64,000 bases of DNA, from contig JAHRHY010000001.1 of the NCBI GenBank assembly GCA_019671135.1, positions 1,736,001 to 1,800,000 on the forward strand. Reading direction: 5' to 3'. Positions 36,601-48,794 of this stretch are shown piece after piece. The position numbers and the translations under genes were made by a program. The DNA is from Linnemannia hyalina (Eukaryota; Mortierellomycota; Mortierellomycetes; Mortierellales; Mortierellaceae). The notes below the pieces were generated by a model. The model had not been told where the DNA came from. It saw nothing but the letters and a program-made list of their open reading frames with translations, and did no database searches. How positions within the stretch are numbered: the first letter of the stretch is position 1; the number at the start of each line of letters is the position of its first letter.

Positions 36601-39600
36601 CGAGGCTTCGGCCATCCTGACCATCATCCTTAAGTCCTTGAGCCATATTGTGCCCTTGTCGATTGAGAACAGTGCAGAGGTGCCCCTGCAGCAAATCACT
36701 AAGGCTGTGTTTGACCTCAGCTGCCAGTCAGAGGAGAATCTCAGCGAGGCTGCCCAGCAGAACCTTGATGAGCTGCAGAGGCTGTCGGAGGAGTCGGAAG
36801 ATATCCAGTTTTTTTTGCGTGATTGCCTCACCGATCACATCTGCGACTGCATCCAGAACTTGCAGCGCTTCACCAGGTACGATAAACCGCCTTGCTACAC
36901 AGCACAAATAAGTCGTACTGTCACGAACGCATTTTTAACCAATTGAATGCGACTCTTTGTATTAGCCCCGAGGACCTCGCTACCCAGGCTCAGAAGCTAG
37001 CAGATTTCCTCAATCTGTCCGACATCGCCGATCGCTTTGGACTTTTGAGCGCATTCTTCTTTGATAAGGATCACTGGAACTCACTGTACAAGACCCTCTC
37101 CGCCACCGGTGCCCATCGGTCATTGGTCATGCTGGACCCTGTTGTTGAGGCTTACTACGCAGATACCAAGACCCAGCACGTATCGGCGTCGGAACATACC
37201 AACGTCCACTACGACAGCTTTGGTCTCTCCGCCTACGGTCGTCTGGCACTCTTCACCTATGAGCTCTTAAAGAAGGAGGATGTGATGGTTTCGCTATTCT
37301 TGTCGTTCCCTGAGACGATGACCTGGGTCATGGGCGAGCTCCTCAAAGTTCGTCAGGGATGTCTTGATGCTTTCCAGGCCCCTTCTTCAGAGGCCGGCGT
37401 GTTTTACTCGCCCAACCTGCATAAGGATGCCAACGATGTTGTGTTCAGGACGTTGTTGCGCGAACTAGGCTCCATGGTGACAAGCTGGATCACTCTGGCG
37501 CTGGAGGAGAATTGGGAGTCGCAGTTGATTGAGGTTTTGACTAAGGGACCTCAAGCAGCAGTTACATCGAACGATGATGACGACGAGTCTGGATGCAGCC
37601 CCGTATATTTTGCTCGTGAAGCTCTTTTGGAGCAAGATGGATTCAAGGAGCGCGTCCTCGCTGATGTTGTCGATGCCCTGGCTCAGTCCGATTCCTCAGA
37701 TATTTCTCCTGCCAATGCCAAGGGATGGTGCCTGCTCTTGAAGAGCGAAAGCGGTATGTTTATTTTTTGTGCATGTTGGTGGCGTGTGCAGTTCTCATAC
37801 AATTTAATCGCTGGAAAACTAAACTCAAGTTTCGCTAATTTCGTATTGCTCTAGTTCCCTTGTCGATATCTACTGGATTGGTCATTGCGCTCAGGAAGAG
37901 GCTGGAGAACACCAACGAGTTTACCAACCTACTCAACCAGTGGGTCACTACCCCCGTTCGCCCCAACGAGCTTACTGTTCAAAACACCGAGACTATCCGT
38001 CGCCTCTCGCTCCTTGTGGCCGCTTTGATGGGTCCAGCGGACGAAGAGCCCTCAATCAATCTTCCTCAGTTGCGTGCCATGAACCTGCTGCAATCTATTC
38101 GTCGCTGGATTTCAGACTCGGACGTTTTGAAGGACTTTGATAACCAGAATGAACTTCTCGTACACTCGTTGGTTCTGCGACTTCTCAGAGCCTTGGCCTT
38201 CCAGGTGCAGGAGCTTCCCGGTGCACACTGGGAGATGATGTTTGGCCAGATAACCGTTGCCTTTGAAGGACTTTCAGAGACCGACTCTACTCCTTTCGGA
38301 ATGCTCGTCCTTGAGAGGGCATGCCGCTTGACGTTGACTCTTATCGACCTTGCACAGGACGAGGCCGACATTATGAACGCCTGGGAGGAGCATAGTGAAG
38401 GAATCTTGGTCCGTGCGATGAGAGTTATCGGACGTGAGGATTCTACTCTGGAAGCCGCTTCGTTGAAGATGAACCGCCCTGTCCGTCAATACATGGGTGT
38501 CTTGTCTCAGGTCTGTGGCTATGCCTCTGACAAGCTTGTCTTGGCTCATGGATCAGTGGCGAAGCAGTGCCGAATGTTGATGGAGCCGTTGACATCTTTG
38601 CAAATGCTCGCCTACAAGCAGCTGCAAACCATATTGACTGAGGAAGTGCAGACCTTGTCCATTCAGATGGAGCTCAAGGCGCCCACTAGCCCTGTTGTCG
38701 ATCCTGTCGAGGACAAAGCTGCCGACGATGCTACTACAGTCAGCGCTGCTACAGAGGACAAGATGACAGAGCCAAAGTTTCCCGCCTCGCTTTGGGCCAT
38801 CATATCCAGCCCACCTGCCGGATTCCCAGCTATGGACGTGGATGTAGATGCGGATGACGAAAAGAACTTGAAAAAGGAGTTTTCGCTTCTGTCGACCGGG
38901 AGCAGCCACAATGACGAGGACGACGACGAGGAATATGGAGTCGGTGCCGGTGTCGCTGCCAAATCTGAGACCATCACCTCACACGCCGTGCTTGGTTACC
39001 TTTTGGCGTGGAAGCTGGCCTTTGCCATCTTTGAAAACACTGTAAGTTAGACCGCTCGTTTTTATGAAGATGGAAATTATTGTCCGTACATGCAAGTTTT
39101 TCCTAACACGCTATTAATTCTTTCTCCGCTTTAGACATACGCTGTCAAGTCTCGTTTGGTCGAGCAGCTGAGGACTTCATCGGCGATGAACGATTTCTTG
39201 CCATACCTGTTCCACCTCCTCGGTATCCACTCTGCATCATCCTTGGTCAGCGACTCATCTTCTGCCAGCCAGACAGCCTCATCAGCATCCAACGATGCTC
39301 AGGCCGTCGAGCTGTTTGATTTGAGCCGCTGGGATATCACCGAATACCAGGTCGTTGGCTTTGACCTGTCGTCTCCCGAGATTGGATTCCCACTCTTTGC
39401 AGGACACCTGTACTACACCTGCTTGGCGAATGTGCCCAGTTTGGTTCGTATTTGGTGGACCGAGTGCAAGCTCCGCCAGCTCAGCATTGCAGTCGAGTCG
39501 CTGACAGAGAGGTTTTTCTCGCCTTTGTTGATCACTCGCGAGCTTAATTCGCTTGTCAAGGCTCAACAGGCTCCTGCCCAGGGTGGTAATGCAGCAGCAG

Positions 39601-40067
39601 CAGCAGCACTTTCGGGGGTCACTGACGATTTGAACGAGCTCCAGATCAAGACCTCGAAGGCGACGTCGGAGGTCACGGCTTCGTTCCAGATTGACGAGGC
39701 GACCATGGAGATTGTGATCCGGTTACCGACCAATTTCCCACTTCGCCAGGTTGAAGTCGAGGGTCTGCAGCGTGTCGGTGTCAAGGAGGCCCGCTGGCGC
39801 GCATGGCTGCTGGCTGTTGCTGGTGTGATTGCCGCCCAGAACGGGTCGTTGATCGATGCGCTGTCGTTGTTCAGGAGGAATGTGGGTCTGCACTTTGAGG
39901 GTGTGGAGGATTGCACGATTTGTTACTCGATTGTCTCGCTCCAGGATCGATCGTTGCCTAACAAGACCTGCAAGACTTGCAAGCATCGCTTCCATGCTTC
40001 TTGTTTGTACAAGTGGTTCAGGACTTCCAACTCTTCGAGCTGTCCCCTCTGCAGAACTTTGTGGTGA
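33631..40067 (+). CDS. LTN1: Listerin, E3 ubiquitin ligase of ribosome-associated quality control
   Basis: Nine exons: 33631-33686, 33837-34425, 34544-34739, 34833-35409, 35514-35920, 36009-36876, 36966-37753, 37855-39041, 39135-40067; all frames join and give 1866 aa, close to the human ~1770. The N-terminus (KGNVRAANSSRAAEL) matches the conserved listerin start, followed by KVRALEDLEKWV and RRVRLMTNNVHLLLVKRVKK. The long middle is HEAT-like alpha-solenoid. The C-terminus has the listerin RWD-type region and the variant RING (CTICYSIVSLQDRSLPNKTC, C-x2-C-x-H-R-F-H-x3-C, CPLC) ending RTLW. Listerin binds stalled 60S subunits with Rqc2/NEMF and ubiquitinates the trapped nascent chain. Intron 1 is 150 nt, divisible by three and free of stops in frame. 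Confidence 0.95.
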
Positions 40068-40239
40068 TGCATTGTTTTTTGTCTAGAAATAAACTGTTGC
40101 ATGTTTTTTGTATCAGTCGTGTGCCAAGTGTTATTTTAGCAAGAGATTGGAGATTTATTTCAGCTAAAACTTCACCCGGGGGTGTGTCAACTTTGGTCAG
40201 GACCTGTGGTGGCGGACAGCCATCTGTGACACCGTAGTA

Positions 40240-42320
40240 CCATCATCTCCTGCTGCTGTGAAGAACGTCCCCCCGACTGTCATGGAGAACATGGAGATAT
40301 GGAGGTCGTCGCTGAAGAACTGAAATACCACACAATAAGCAGTCCGAAGAAAAAGACGTTGCTATTGTCACAAAGAAGAAAATGAATCTCATCGGTCCTA
40401 AATCGCGAAGCTTGTACAACTTACTAGATGACCAAAGAGATCTCACAGGCCTCATTCCACAAGAACATGACATTCCGCGTCTTGAACGCCAAAAAGACAC
40501 CAAAGATGATCAAGAAAATAGGAACCACAGCAGGGACCAACAACCTCCAGACTCCCACCGATGGACTGCGACATCGAATCCACTGGCCATGGTTTGATTT
40601 GATGGTGTTGGTACAACTTCAGTGGAAATAGACAGCTTACTTCATTTCGCGGAGTATTTCAGTCTGCGTATGCCCAACAGACACCAAGAGCTGAATCCTT
40701 GACTGCGATGAATCGATCTTGTCCTTGATAAGTTGATACGTAGGAACGTCTGCTTGTCCTTGCAATCGAATAAGCTGATAGTCAGCACATTAATACCCAG
40801 TTTCTTTGGGCACCCTGAAAAATATCTTCGTTTTATCTCACAAGGAGAAGGTACAATCAAGCCCAAAAAAAATAAAGGTAGTCGCCATTGCTGCCATATT
40901 TCCTGGTATAGACAACGTATCTGCCTAGCCGATGATGTCGACGTCGAAGATGAGAGTGATTCTCTTCCAGTCCAATTTGAGAATCAAGTCTAGTGCTGCC
41001 TCCAGAATGACGTCCGTGGCGAAATAATCAGGGATAGATTGGTTCATCCGACAAGATTGTGTTGGCTACAAGAACAAAAACAACACACTCGACGAATGAT
41101 TAACCTTTGCACTCTGCTCTGGTTGCTCACACAATGAGAGATAAGTAACCTTTTGCATGATCCTTACTTGACGCGTATGAACAATGTGGAATCTTGACAC
41201 TGGAAGTTATCAATGCCTCGTACTGCGTCAAACCCGAGCTAATGTCACCAATGACCCCAGCCACCTGTTGATACCAAAAGTAAGTGGTGCAAGTTTGAAG
41301 CTCTGAACCCAGCCTCTCAGGAGTGAAAAATTGAGCGGAGGAGGGGATGGGTTCAGAGCTTCTGCAAGTTTACTCAAAATTTGGTGGCAAATGAGCCTCA
41401 TTGTTTGTTACACAAAACAGGAATGCACAAAATGAAGAACGTTACTTTGGCACCGATCAAGGCCCCGGCTCCTGCAATGGCTGCTGCTCCTTCTGAAGGC
41501 GTAAAGAGATCTGAATTTTGGCTGTCCCGGAGGACAAGCGTCACATTGACCCTTATTACCAACACAAGCACTATTAGTTAAGATATCTTTGTCCAGCCGC
41601 CGTCTTTTGACATGATGCCTCCTCAAAGCTCATCATACCTGGAATGATCCGTTGCCTATTGATGTCGTCCACTGCCATCCTGATAGCCTATTTACAATAA
41701 ACTCAACAGTCATTGAATGTAAGCACTCCGTGGCATAGCATGGCGGAGGTCATATCTCCGAAGTTACCGAGAGGGACCTGCGAACAACGGAGGCTTCGAG
41801 ATAATGGTCAATCGCGTTCAAGGGTAGTAGCACTCCGAGCCGTATGGTGTCCGGTTGTGAATCTCACATGCTTGCGTACTCATAGTCTGTCAGCAAAGAG
41901 GGTTTCGTGGCTGGACGTGGCGTTGTTTGCGAACGGCTGTTTTGTGATTGGATGAAGAATGTGTTCGACTGTTGCAGGACTTCGTTTTTGAGGGTAATTC
42001 TTTTCCACTGCTGTTTCCTTGTTCTGTTGCGACGGTGCGGGAGTGGACCCCAGTTGAGATATTGTTGCTGGTGGTGCAGGAGGCGCTGCATGAGCAGACT
42101 CGGGATTATGCTGCTCAAGGACAAGGCGGCGATCGTTGGTGTTTGGTATAGATTCTGGATCGGGTTGTTGAAGTTGTGTTGCTGTTGTGGTAAGAGAACG
42201 GGTATCTGGGTGTGGCGGAGGAGGGTGTGTGGACATGGAAAGATATTGAGATGGAGATGGAAGACAGCAAGACCAGGAGAGCCAGTGCCCAGAGCATCGA
42301 ACGATTGATCTTGCCCATCA
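40240..42320 (-). pseudogene. Decayed class C (GABA-B/mGluR-like) G-protein-coupled receptor gene
   Basis: Blocks in the right order and orientation, with plausible splice sites, match a receptor with an ANF/periplasmic-binding-type ligand domain. From the 5' end: a signal-peptide-like stretch (SMLWALALLVLLSS, near 42,300); TIRLGVLLPLNA (about 41,815-41,850); AIRMAVDDINRQRIIP (41,687-41,639); VNVTLVLRDSQNSDLFTPSE (41,570-41,446); VAGVIGDISSGLTQYEALI (41,264-41,168); a WKRITLIFDVD block (from 41,065); YQLIKDKIDSSQSRIQLLVS (to 40,641); FKTRNVMFLWNEACEISLVI (to 40,425); and a last-helix remnant (from 40,320). Breaks: TGA at 41,864-41,866 before the ligand domain, frameshifts near 41,030 and 40,780, TAG at 40,925-40,927, and only about 100 nt where TM1-TM5 should be. 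It cannot encode a working receptor. Confidence 0.75.
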
Positions 42321-42803
42321 AATTATTCGAGGCGTATATGAATATGAAAGGGAAAACAAAGCGTTGTGCTAGCTGCGGACACACAGCAAAGAGGAAAGAG
42401 GGTAGATGAATGACAAGCAGGGTTGCAACTGAGGACGAATGGAGGGTGTATGTGTATGAGGGTGAGAGAGAAGAGGGTATGTGGTGAAAAGGAGGAGTGC
42501 AAATGAAAAAAAAGGAGTGAGGCAAAAAAAGAGGTGATTGATTCTGTTCCGAAACCATTTCTTCTGCCTTCTGGCGTTTTGCTTCCACGCGTTCCTCCTT
42601 CCAGCATCAACCCTTTTATAACTGTTGCTTTTTGATCGCTTGTTTGTTTGCTTGTTTGGTAGAGGTGCGCTTTTATTTTAAGCACAGGAAGGAACAAGTT
42701 GAATGAGAATGATCTATGTACAAGAGGGTGTTTACATCCATTTCATTTACCCCATATCTTCTCGACTGCAAGAAGTAAAGGGGAGGGTCAACACAGCTCT
42801 CAT

Positions 42804-43268
42804 TTACTGGATGCGCTGGTTGGACTCGTTCTGCTCCCACTGACCCTGCTGCTGGTCCTGGTTGCCCTGGGACTGGGCCGATTGAGCCTGGGCATAGGCG
42901 GACTGGTTCTGGTTGCGACCGGCCTGGCCAGTCTGCTGCTGGGGGTTCTGCTCGTTGCTTGACAGCTGCTCGTTGGCAAACAGCTGGTCGTTGGCAGACA
43001 GCTGGTCGTTGGCAGACAGCTGGTCGTTGGCAGACAGCTGGTCGTTGGCATACAGCTGGTCGTTGGCAGACAGCTGGTCGTTGGCATACAGCTGGTCGTT
43101 GGCAGGCTGGTCGGACTGGATGGACTGAGCCGAGGCCTGGGACTCGTTGTACTGACCCTGGGAGTCCTGGTTACGCTGGCTGGGGTTCGAGGACTGGTTG
43201 GAGGACTTCTGGATCTTGTCGCCCAAGGCGGGTTGCTGCTGGTTGCGGTCGTTGTTGAGGGACGACAT
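42804..43268 (-). CDS. Q/N-rich hexapeptide-repeat protein (hypothetical)
   Basis: Single exon, 154 aa, starting MSSLNNDRNQQQPALGDKIQ. The protein is almost entirely polar, rich in Gln, Asn and Ser, with no hydrophobic core, signal peptide or known domain. The centre has seven ANDQL units spaced by one residue (Ser, Tyr or Pro), followed by two degenerate units (FANEQL, SSNEQ). The start was chosen because it follows a leader with GT/GA microsatellites, and the frame upstream reads as translated CT repeats. Composition suggests an intrinsically disordered, hydrophilin-like or prion-like protein; no function is claimed. Confidence 0.6.
   Translation of the reverse strand: MSSLNNDRNQQQPALGDKIQKSSNQSSNPSQRNQDSQGQYNESQASAQSIQSDQPANDQLYANDQLSANDQLYANDQLSANDQLSANDQLSANDQLFANEQLSSNEQNPQQQTGQAGRNQNQSAYAQAQSAQSQGNQDQQQGQWEQNESNQRIQ
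42963..43110. repeat. 18-bp tandem repeat in the Q/N-rich gene
   Basis: About seven to eight tandem copies of an 18-bp unit close to ACAGCTGGTCGTTGGCAG (plus strand), with Ser/Tyr codon variation in alternate units. The unit length is divisible by three, so copy changes keep the frame. Confidence 0.9.
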
Positions 43269-43282
43269 GTTTTGAATATGTA

Positions 43283-43320
<38 letters not shown>

Positions 43321-43322
43321 GA
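43283..43322. repeat. (GT)n(GA)n compound microsatellite
   Basis: About ten GT units run directly into about ten GA units, just upstream of the start codon of the Q/N-rich gene, presumably in its leader. Confidence 0.9.
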
Positions 43323-44299
43323 GAGGTTGCGGGAGTGTTTTATTGGGAGAGTGATGTTGATGAGTTGAGTGAAGAATAATGAAACCACGGCAAGCTTCGA
43401 GTTTTATAGCCATTTGAACACTAGGACTGTTGCAAAAGTGTGTCGACATCAATGGCTCTTAGTGTCGCCATCAACGGTAGCGAGGATTGCTGTATTCCAC
43501 GACGCTTCGCGTAGAAGGACGAAGAAGGACAAATACATAACCAATTGTCTAGGACCCTAACTGGCCCGTAGGAAAAATGGCAGACGAGCGAGCGCTTGGT
43601 TTTGATTTTTCATTCATGCCTGGCTCCTTTTTTGCGGTGTCACTTTCAGTGCGCCATTATTATGGAGTATGAGGAATGTTGTGGCTTTCACGCTCGCTCA
43701 GTCCCATCGTAATCGTAGGTGGATGACCATTAGCCCTTTCATGGACAACAAAAGAACACGAGAAGTTTCATCGAGAAGAGAAAAGAAAGAGGGAGCGAAG
43801 GAGCAGTGAGGGGATACCAACCAGAGTGTGGAGAAAGAAACATTGAAAAGCATGTTTAAAAAATAGCGTACATTCGATGGCCAAAGCGGTGGGTGCGACG
43901 CGAAGGATCCAGTAATCCTCCCGTCATCCTTGTTTCTTCTTTTTCGCACAACATGGATCACGTAAGAAAAAAGAGAAGTGCGTAATGTCGATCATCATTC
44001 CCTCCTTCCCTAACATACCTCATTATCTCATTGAGCCGATGCGTCTTACTCCCCTTACTGATGCTCGCTCGGAGGTTAATGATGTTCGTCTTCAGACAAC
44101 CTTCGACACATGCATAAAGAAAACAGTTGAACGAATAATGATGTGTTTCACTTTGCTCCATGTCGTCATGCATTCACCAAACAGACTAACGGATAATGGC
44201 CACTGCGCATAAACAATTCGTCAGCAAACTCGCGTTCACAGTTCACAATGTATTTGTATTAGGGTTATTCATTTGTTTTTTTTGTAAAGTAGTGCTAGC
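43323..44299. other. Intergenic region, no gene recognised
   Basis: This stretch contains the promoter side of the Q/N-rich gene and the 3' flank of the FrnE-type gene. I found no coding region or RNA gene in about 1 kb. Confidence 0.6.
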
Positions 44300-45107
44300 T
44301 TATTTGGTGATGCGGTTGAAGACCTCAACAAAGGTATCAGGCTCCTGAGCTCCAGAGAGGACATACTTGTCGCCAATTGTAATGTTGGGCACACCCTGGA
44401 CACCCTCAGCCTTGGACCTCTCAATCTCATCCTGAACCTCCTTGACACCCTCATTCGAGGCCAAGAACTTCTCTACCTCACCACGGTCCAACCCAATCTT
44501 GACCGCAGAGTCAATCAACGTAGGAACCTCGCCACACTTGTCCTCCTCAAAGTAGTTTCGGAACAACTCCTCAACAATTTCGTCCTGCTTACCGCGCTTG
44601 GTAGCATAGTCGATAAGACGATGGGAATCCAGAGTGTTGACGACGCTGCCGTTGTAGCTGAAGTTGATGCCTTCCTCTTGACCGACTTGGATCATCCGGT
44701 CGCGGATCAGGGGTGCGCGGGCGGCGCCAAACTTGTTGGCGTACATATCCATCTTCTTGATGGGGACTCGCGAGGCCGAGGGGTCGAGCTGGTAAGGGTG
44801 CCAGTCGATCTGGAACTGAACGTCCTTGTGCTCGGGTGCTGCCTTAAATGCTGTGATTGCTTTCTATTACGTAGATGAAGGGAGAAGTCAGGACAAACCA
44901 CTTTAGTTACTTTTCTTCCTTGTCCATTCATTGTAATTGTTCAGCAGAGTAGCTCAGGGTGCAATCCATGGGTGATGTAATTACCTCGAGACGCTTCTTT
45001 CCGACGTAGCACCAAGGGCAAACGGTATCGCTGACAATGTCGATCTTGATGGTTTTGCCGGTGGGGACGGCAGCAGCTGAGGTGGCGGGAGTGGTGGCGG
45101 TAGTCAT
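44300..45107 (-). CDS. DsbA family oxidoreductase (FrnE-like)
   Basis: Two exons, 45107-44985 and 44863-44300, with a 121-nt intron; 228 aa. The N-terminal strand leads to the redox motif CPWC (IDIVSDTVCPWCYVGKKRLE), the mark of the thioredoxin-fold DsbA/FrnE family. A helical insertion follows, and the domain ends with EGVQGVPNITIGDKYVLSGA, carrying the cis-Pro (GVP) that packs against the active site. Family length is about 210-240 residues, so it is complete. An upstream in-frame ATG at 45137 would add ten residues (MRRAFPLFQK) that might act as a weak targeting signal. Such proteins are dithiol oxidoreductases or disulfide isomerases; the partner is unknown. Confidence 0.9.
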
Positions 45108-45419
45108 CTTTTGGAATAGGGGAAAGGCACGTCTCATAAAAAGAGTGGGGTGTGAATGGTTGTGTGAAAAAAGAAATGGGAAGGAAGCGTTGGGAAGAAG
45201 GATGAAGTTGAGGGGGAAAAAAAGAAGTTGGAGCGCCTGCCTTTATCCTTTCCCGAATTACTAATGGAAATTCACGTATATTTCACTCACGTACAAGAAT
45301 TCAAACAACTTTGCTGTTGGGCGGAAATAAAGAAAAATCATTGGCTCATCAATGGGACTGGACGCCATGTTTGCTGACCAGGTATTAGCTGAGCGATGCT
45401 TGATAATTTATTTACTTCA

Positions 45420-48400
45420 TTATGGGTACGGAGGCTGCTGCTGCTGAGAGTGAATGGTCTGACGACGCTCATTGGGGAACAGCGAGTCATCGGCCCCGGC
45501 CATCCCCTGCTGCGCTTGAAACCTGAACATTCTGTCCGCATCGCCCAATGCCTGTCGAATTCCCACGGGCACATTGCTGTCTGGACAGAGATAGCTCGGG
45601 AACGAACTGGCCATATCTATAGGCTGGAACGAGTCGGGTGACGGACTGTCATTCATTATAGCGGGTGCAGCATATCCTTCCTGCTGGGGGACGGCATTGG
45701 TCGGAGGACTGAGGGGTTGAGCTGGAAACGTGTTTGGGTGAAGCCCAGACTGCTGCTGCTGCTGCTGCTGCTGCTGCAAGTAAGCTGTCGCAAAGCTCAT
45801 TGCGCTTTCGTTGCTGAATCCATCCTGATAGCTCACTACTGACGAGCTGAGCATTCTCATGAGCTCGTTCTGCGCCTGGTCGGAGTTTAATTGTTGGTAG
45901 CTCGTCAATGATGAAAAGTTGGAAAGAAATGAGTTGACGTCTGCAGAGTTCGGCTCTTGTTGCTGCTGTGGCTGTTGTTGCTGTTGTTGCTGTTGTGGCT
46001 GTTGTTGTTGTTGCTGCTGTTGCTGTTGCCTCTGTTGATATTCTCGTTGGAGGTGCATAAACTGCCGTTGCTGGTTCAGGCGATGTTGCTCCTGGATCTG
46101 GGCCGCTGACAGTCGGTCAAGGGAGGATACTGGAGGCGATGAATCCAAGAGCTGAGTTGACTGCTTCTGTTGCCTCTGCTGTTCTTCTTGTAGTAATAAA
46201 AACTGGGCTAGCGACATCATAGGCGCAAGGGTAGATCCTCCTGGGGTCGACAGTGGTTGCTGCTGTGCCAGGGCGAGTCCATTGAAGTCTGATGCGTATG
46301 GTGCCCGGGCGGGGAACGAAGACAAAGATGCGTTCGTGCTTGGCAGAATCGGTGCTGTTGGTAACAAGGCGTGGATGGGTCGGTTTGGCACCTCTGGTGA
46401 CGATGTCAGCTTCAGACGATTCAAATCATCCAACGAGCGATCTCCTGCCTGGGCCCAGCCATTCGCGATTCCACTGTTGGAACCACTGTTGAAAGTTCCT
46501 TGATCCTGCTGCTGAGGGCGAGGTAAATTATTGTTGAGGGAGTTACTGATGAGCTGGACGTTGGCCTTGGAGTCGACTGGGGTCGGAAGAGGTGCGGAGC
46601 TCGCCATGGGCTGTCCAACCTGTCCAGGGTTCGATTGAGTGGCACCTAAGGTGCGATCGTTGAAGCCTTGAGAACCGTCTGGATGTCCCGCAGCAGTTTT
46701 GCTCTTGCTCACTCCGTCGCTGCTTCCTGTCGCTGGGCCTCCGACCTTGGGCGAGATTTTCCTCATGCGGATGGGTGTCACGCCAGAACTGCCAAAGGGC
46801 ATCCGAGAGCCATACTTTTGTGACATGGGGAGGATATGCTTGAGGGGTGGTCGATGGTCGTACTGTGGGTTTGGCGAGTAGGCATAATCGCCTTGGTAAT
46901 CCATGGAGGAGTCCATAGAGTTTTTCAGCAGTTCGACTTCCTTTTCTATATCGGCGGCGGTAGACTCACGGAGGATGATGTTCAACAGGGCCAGGGATCG
47001 CTTGAACATGATTGGTCCGCTTGTTCCACGACGGATGTCGTTCGCTTGGATGGTGGCTGCTGCAATCAGACAGTAGATGACAAAGTAGCATCCTCGAACC
47101 GGGTATGTCAGGGAGACAATGCCATGGTTGGTGAAAAGGTCGTCCGTAATGACTGTGATATTGGTGGCCGAAACAGAGCAGGTTTCCCGGGAGTTCGCTG
47201 TCATCTCCGGCTGGCTGACTGATATATCATCGCAGAAGCTGCGTAAGGTCATGAGCAGACAGGCATGATATACCATGTGGAGCATGGCGCCAAAAGGTGT
47301 CCGAGCAGACATGTTGGATGCCAATTGGAGCCGAATAGGAAGGCTGGCTTTCCAGGCCACCATGGCGGAGGTAATGACGCGACACTGGGGAATGGCATCT
47401 TCGGCTCGGATGGCCTTTGTGAGGGATTTGCGGACGAGCATTAGCGCCTGGTGGTTGATTTTGGAGAGCTTGATGTATTCGATGAAGTTGAGAATGTTTT
47501 CGACCTCCTGGGTGTCGTCAGGGTCTTCGTTGTTGATGCAGGGCATGTCCGCTTCCGGTTCGACATCTCTGAAACTCATCGACCTGCCCTGTGAGACCGA
47601 GATAAACTGGTCCAACACAAAGATGGACCAGAACAATCGCCGGCGCACCTCATGGCTCTCCTTGTCCAGTTTCATGCTGACAGGAGACGTCTTGTGGAGT
47701 TGCAGTTCCTGTTAAAGTACGAGAGTGTGAAAGAGAGATGCAAGGTTTGGTATACATAACTGAGCAAAAATAACCAATATTACGAATTTGGATCACTGAT
47801 GTAATTCTTGTCTTCCACTTACCCTGGCGAGAACGATGACCATTTGGGCGTACATGTATGTGCGAAAGTAGAATCCGTTGTGCTTGACGCTCTCCTGGTA
47901 TTTAATAATCAACAACAGCGCCTGAATAGTTGCCAGTCGAGGTTTGTCGAGGGTGTCATCCAGGCGACTCAGCCAAAGGTCAAAATATCGACGACCGTCC
48001 TGAACTCGCCCGGGGGAATATTGAGACGCCACAGCATAGATGGCAGCCAGCAAAAAGTCGGGCACAGGGTCCTTGGGGTCGTATAATCGTCGGAGGAAAC
48101 TGGGCTTGTGGACGATAAGGAGAAAGGGATGGACATGCTGAAAGTAAAGGTCGATAAGGTCTGGCTGAATGTCGACCAGGGGCTCGGAGCGACCTCGGGT
48201 TCGTTGCTGTGTGCCTGGGATAGCATCGCTAATACTACGACGTTTGTGGAACGGCTGGTCGGGGTCGTGTGTCACTGTGGAGGTGGCGGGCTCAGTGGAC
48301 TCTGTTGCTGAGGATTCACCGGAGGAGGGCTCTGCAGAGTCATTATCGCCTGCGACTTGGCTGAAGCTGCGGAGGGTATGGGGTGCGATACCGTAGTTGT

Positions 48401-48794
48401 CAATCTGCAGACGATCCATGACGTGCGACAGATCCTCGGTGGATGAGGACCGGCCAAGCATACCGCCGGCGCTGTTGCTCCTGTTGGACCGTGTTGCGAA
48501 TCCACTGGAAGGGTAGGACGACGACAATTCGGCCTGGAGAAGATCTCGCTCCCGTTCTCGCTCCTTGGCCCGCTGCTCCTTTTCACGTTGGTGGACGAGG
48601 TGTGGGTTGTTTTCCTCCATGACCTTATCCATGTCTAGGACGACTCCATTCTTCTGGGAGAAGATGCATGCGGTCCCGATCCTGGCACATGTCGAGCACT
48701 TATCACCTTGGCCGTCGTAGTTGCATCTTGTCTTTCTACGACGACATTCCTGGCAAGAGATGCGGGCGATGAGTCTGGGTTTGATCTTTGTCAT
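45420..48794 (-). CDS. Zn(II)2Cys6 transcription factor with fungal-specific TF domain
   Basis: Two exons, 48794-47823 and 47708-45420, joined in frame (VLAR/ELQLHKTSPVS); 1086 aa. The N-terminus has a binuclear cluster, CQECRRRKTRCNY then CSTCARIGTAC, preceded by a basic start. A Glu/Arg-rich linker follows. The fungal-specific transcription factor domain spans about residues 240-560 (LIDLYFQHVHPFLLIVHKPS; RRRLFWSIFVLDQFIS). The C-terminal half is low complexity, with long Gln runs (near 45,750-45,780 and 45,960-46,030) typical of activation domains. It is a nuclear DNA-binding regulator, probably recognising CGG half-sites; targets are unknown. The overall layout resembles regulators of the Xlnr/amino-acid or drug-response type, but I cannot place it. 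Confidence 0.9.

Noticed and set aside
42963..43110. Possible CRISPR-like array
   Set aside because: Units are contiguous with no spacers, inside a coding frame, in a eukaryote.
42959..43258. Plus-strand frame of Trp-Arg-Gln-Thr-Ala-Gly repeats
   Set aside because: It is antisense to the ANDQL repeat gene; Trp every six residues is an artefact of the 18-bp repeat.
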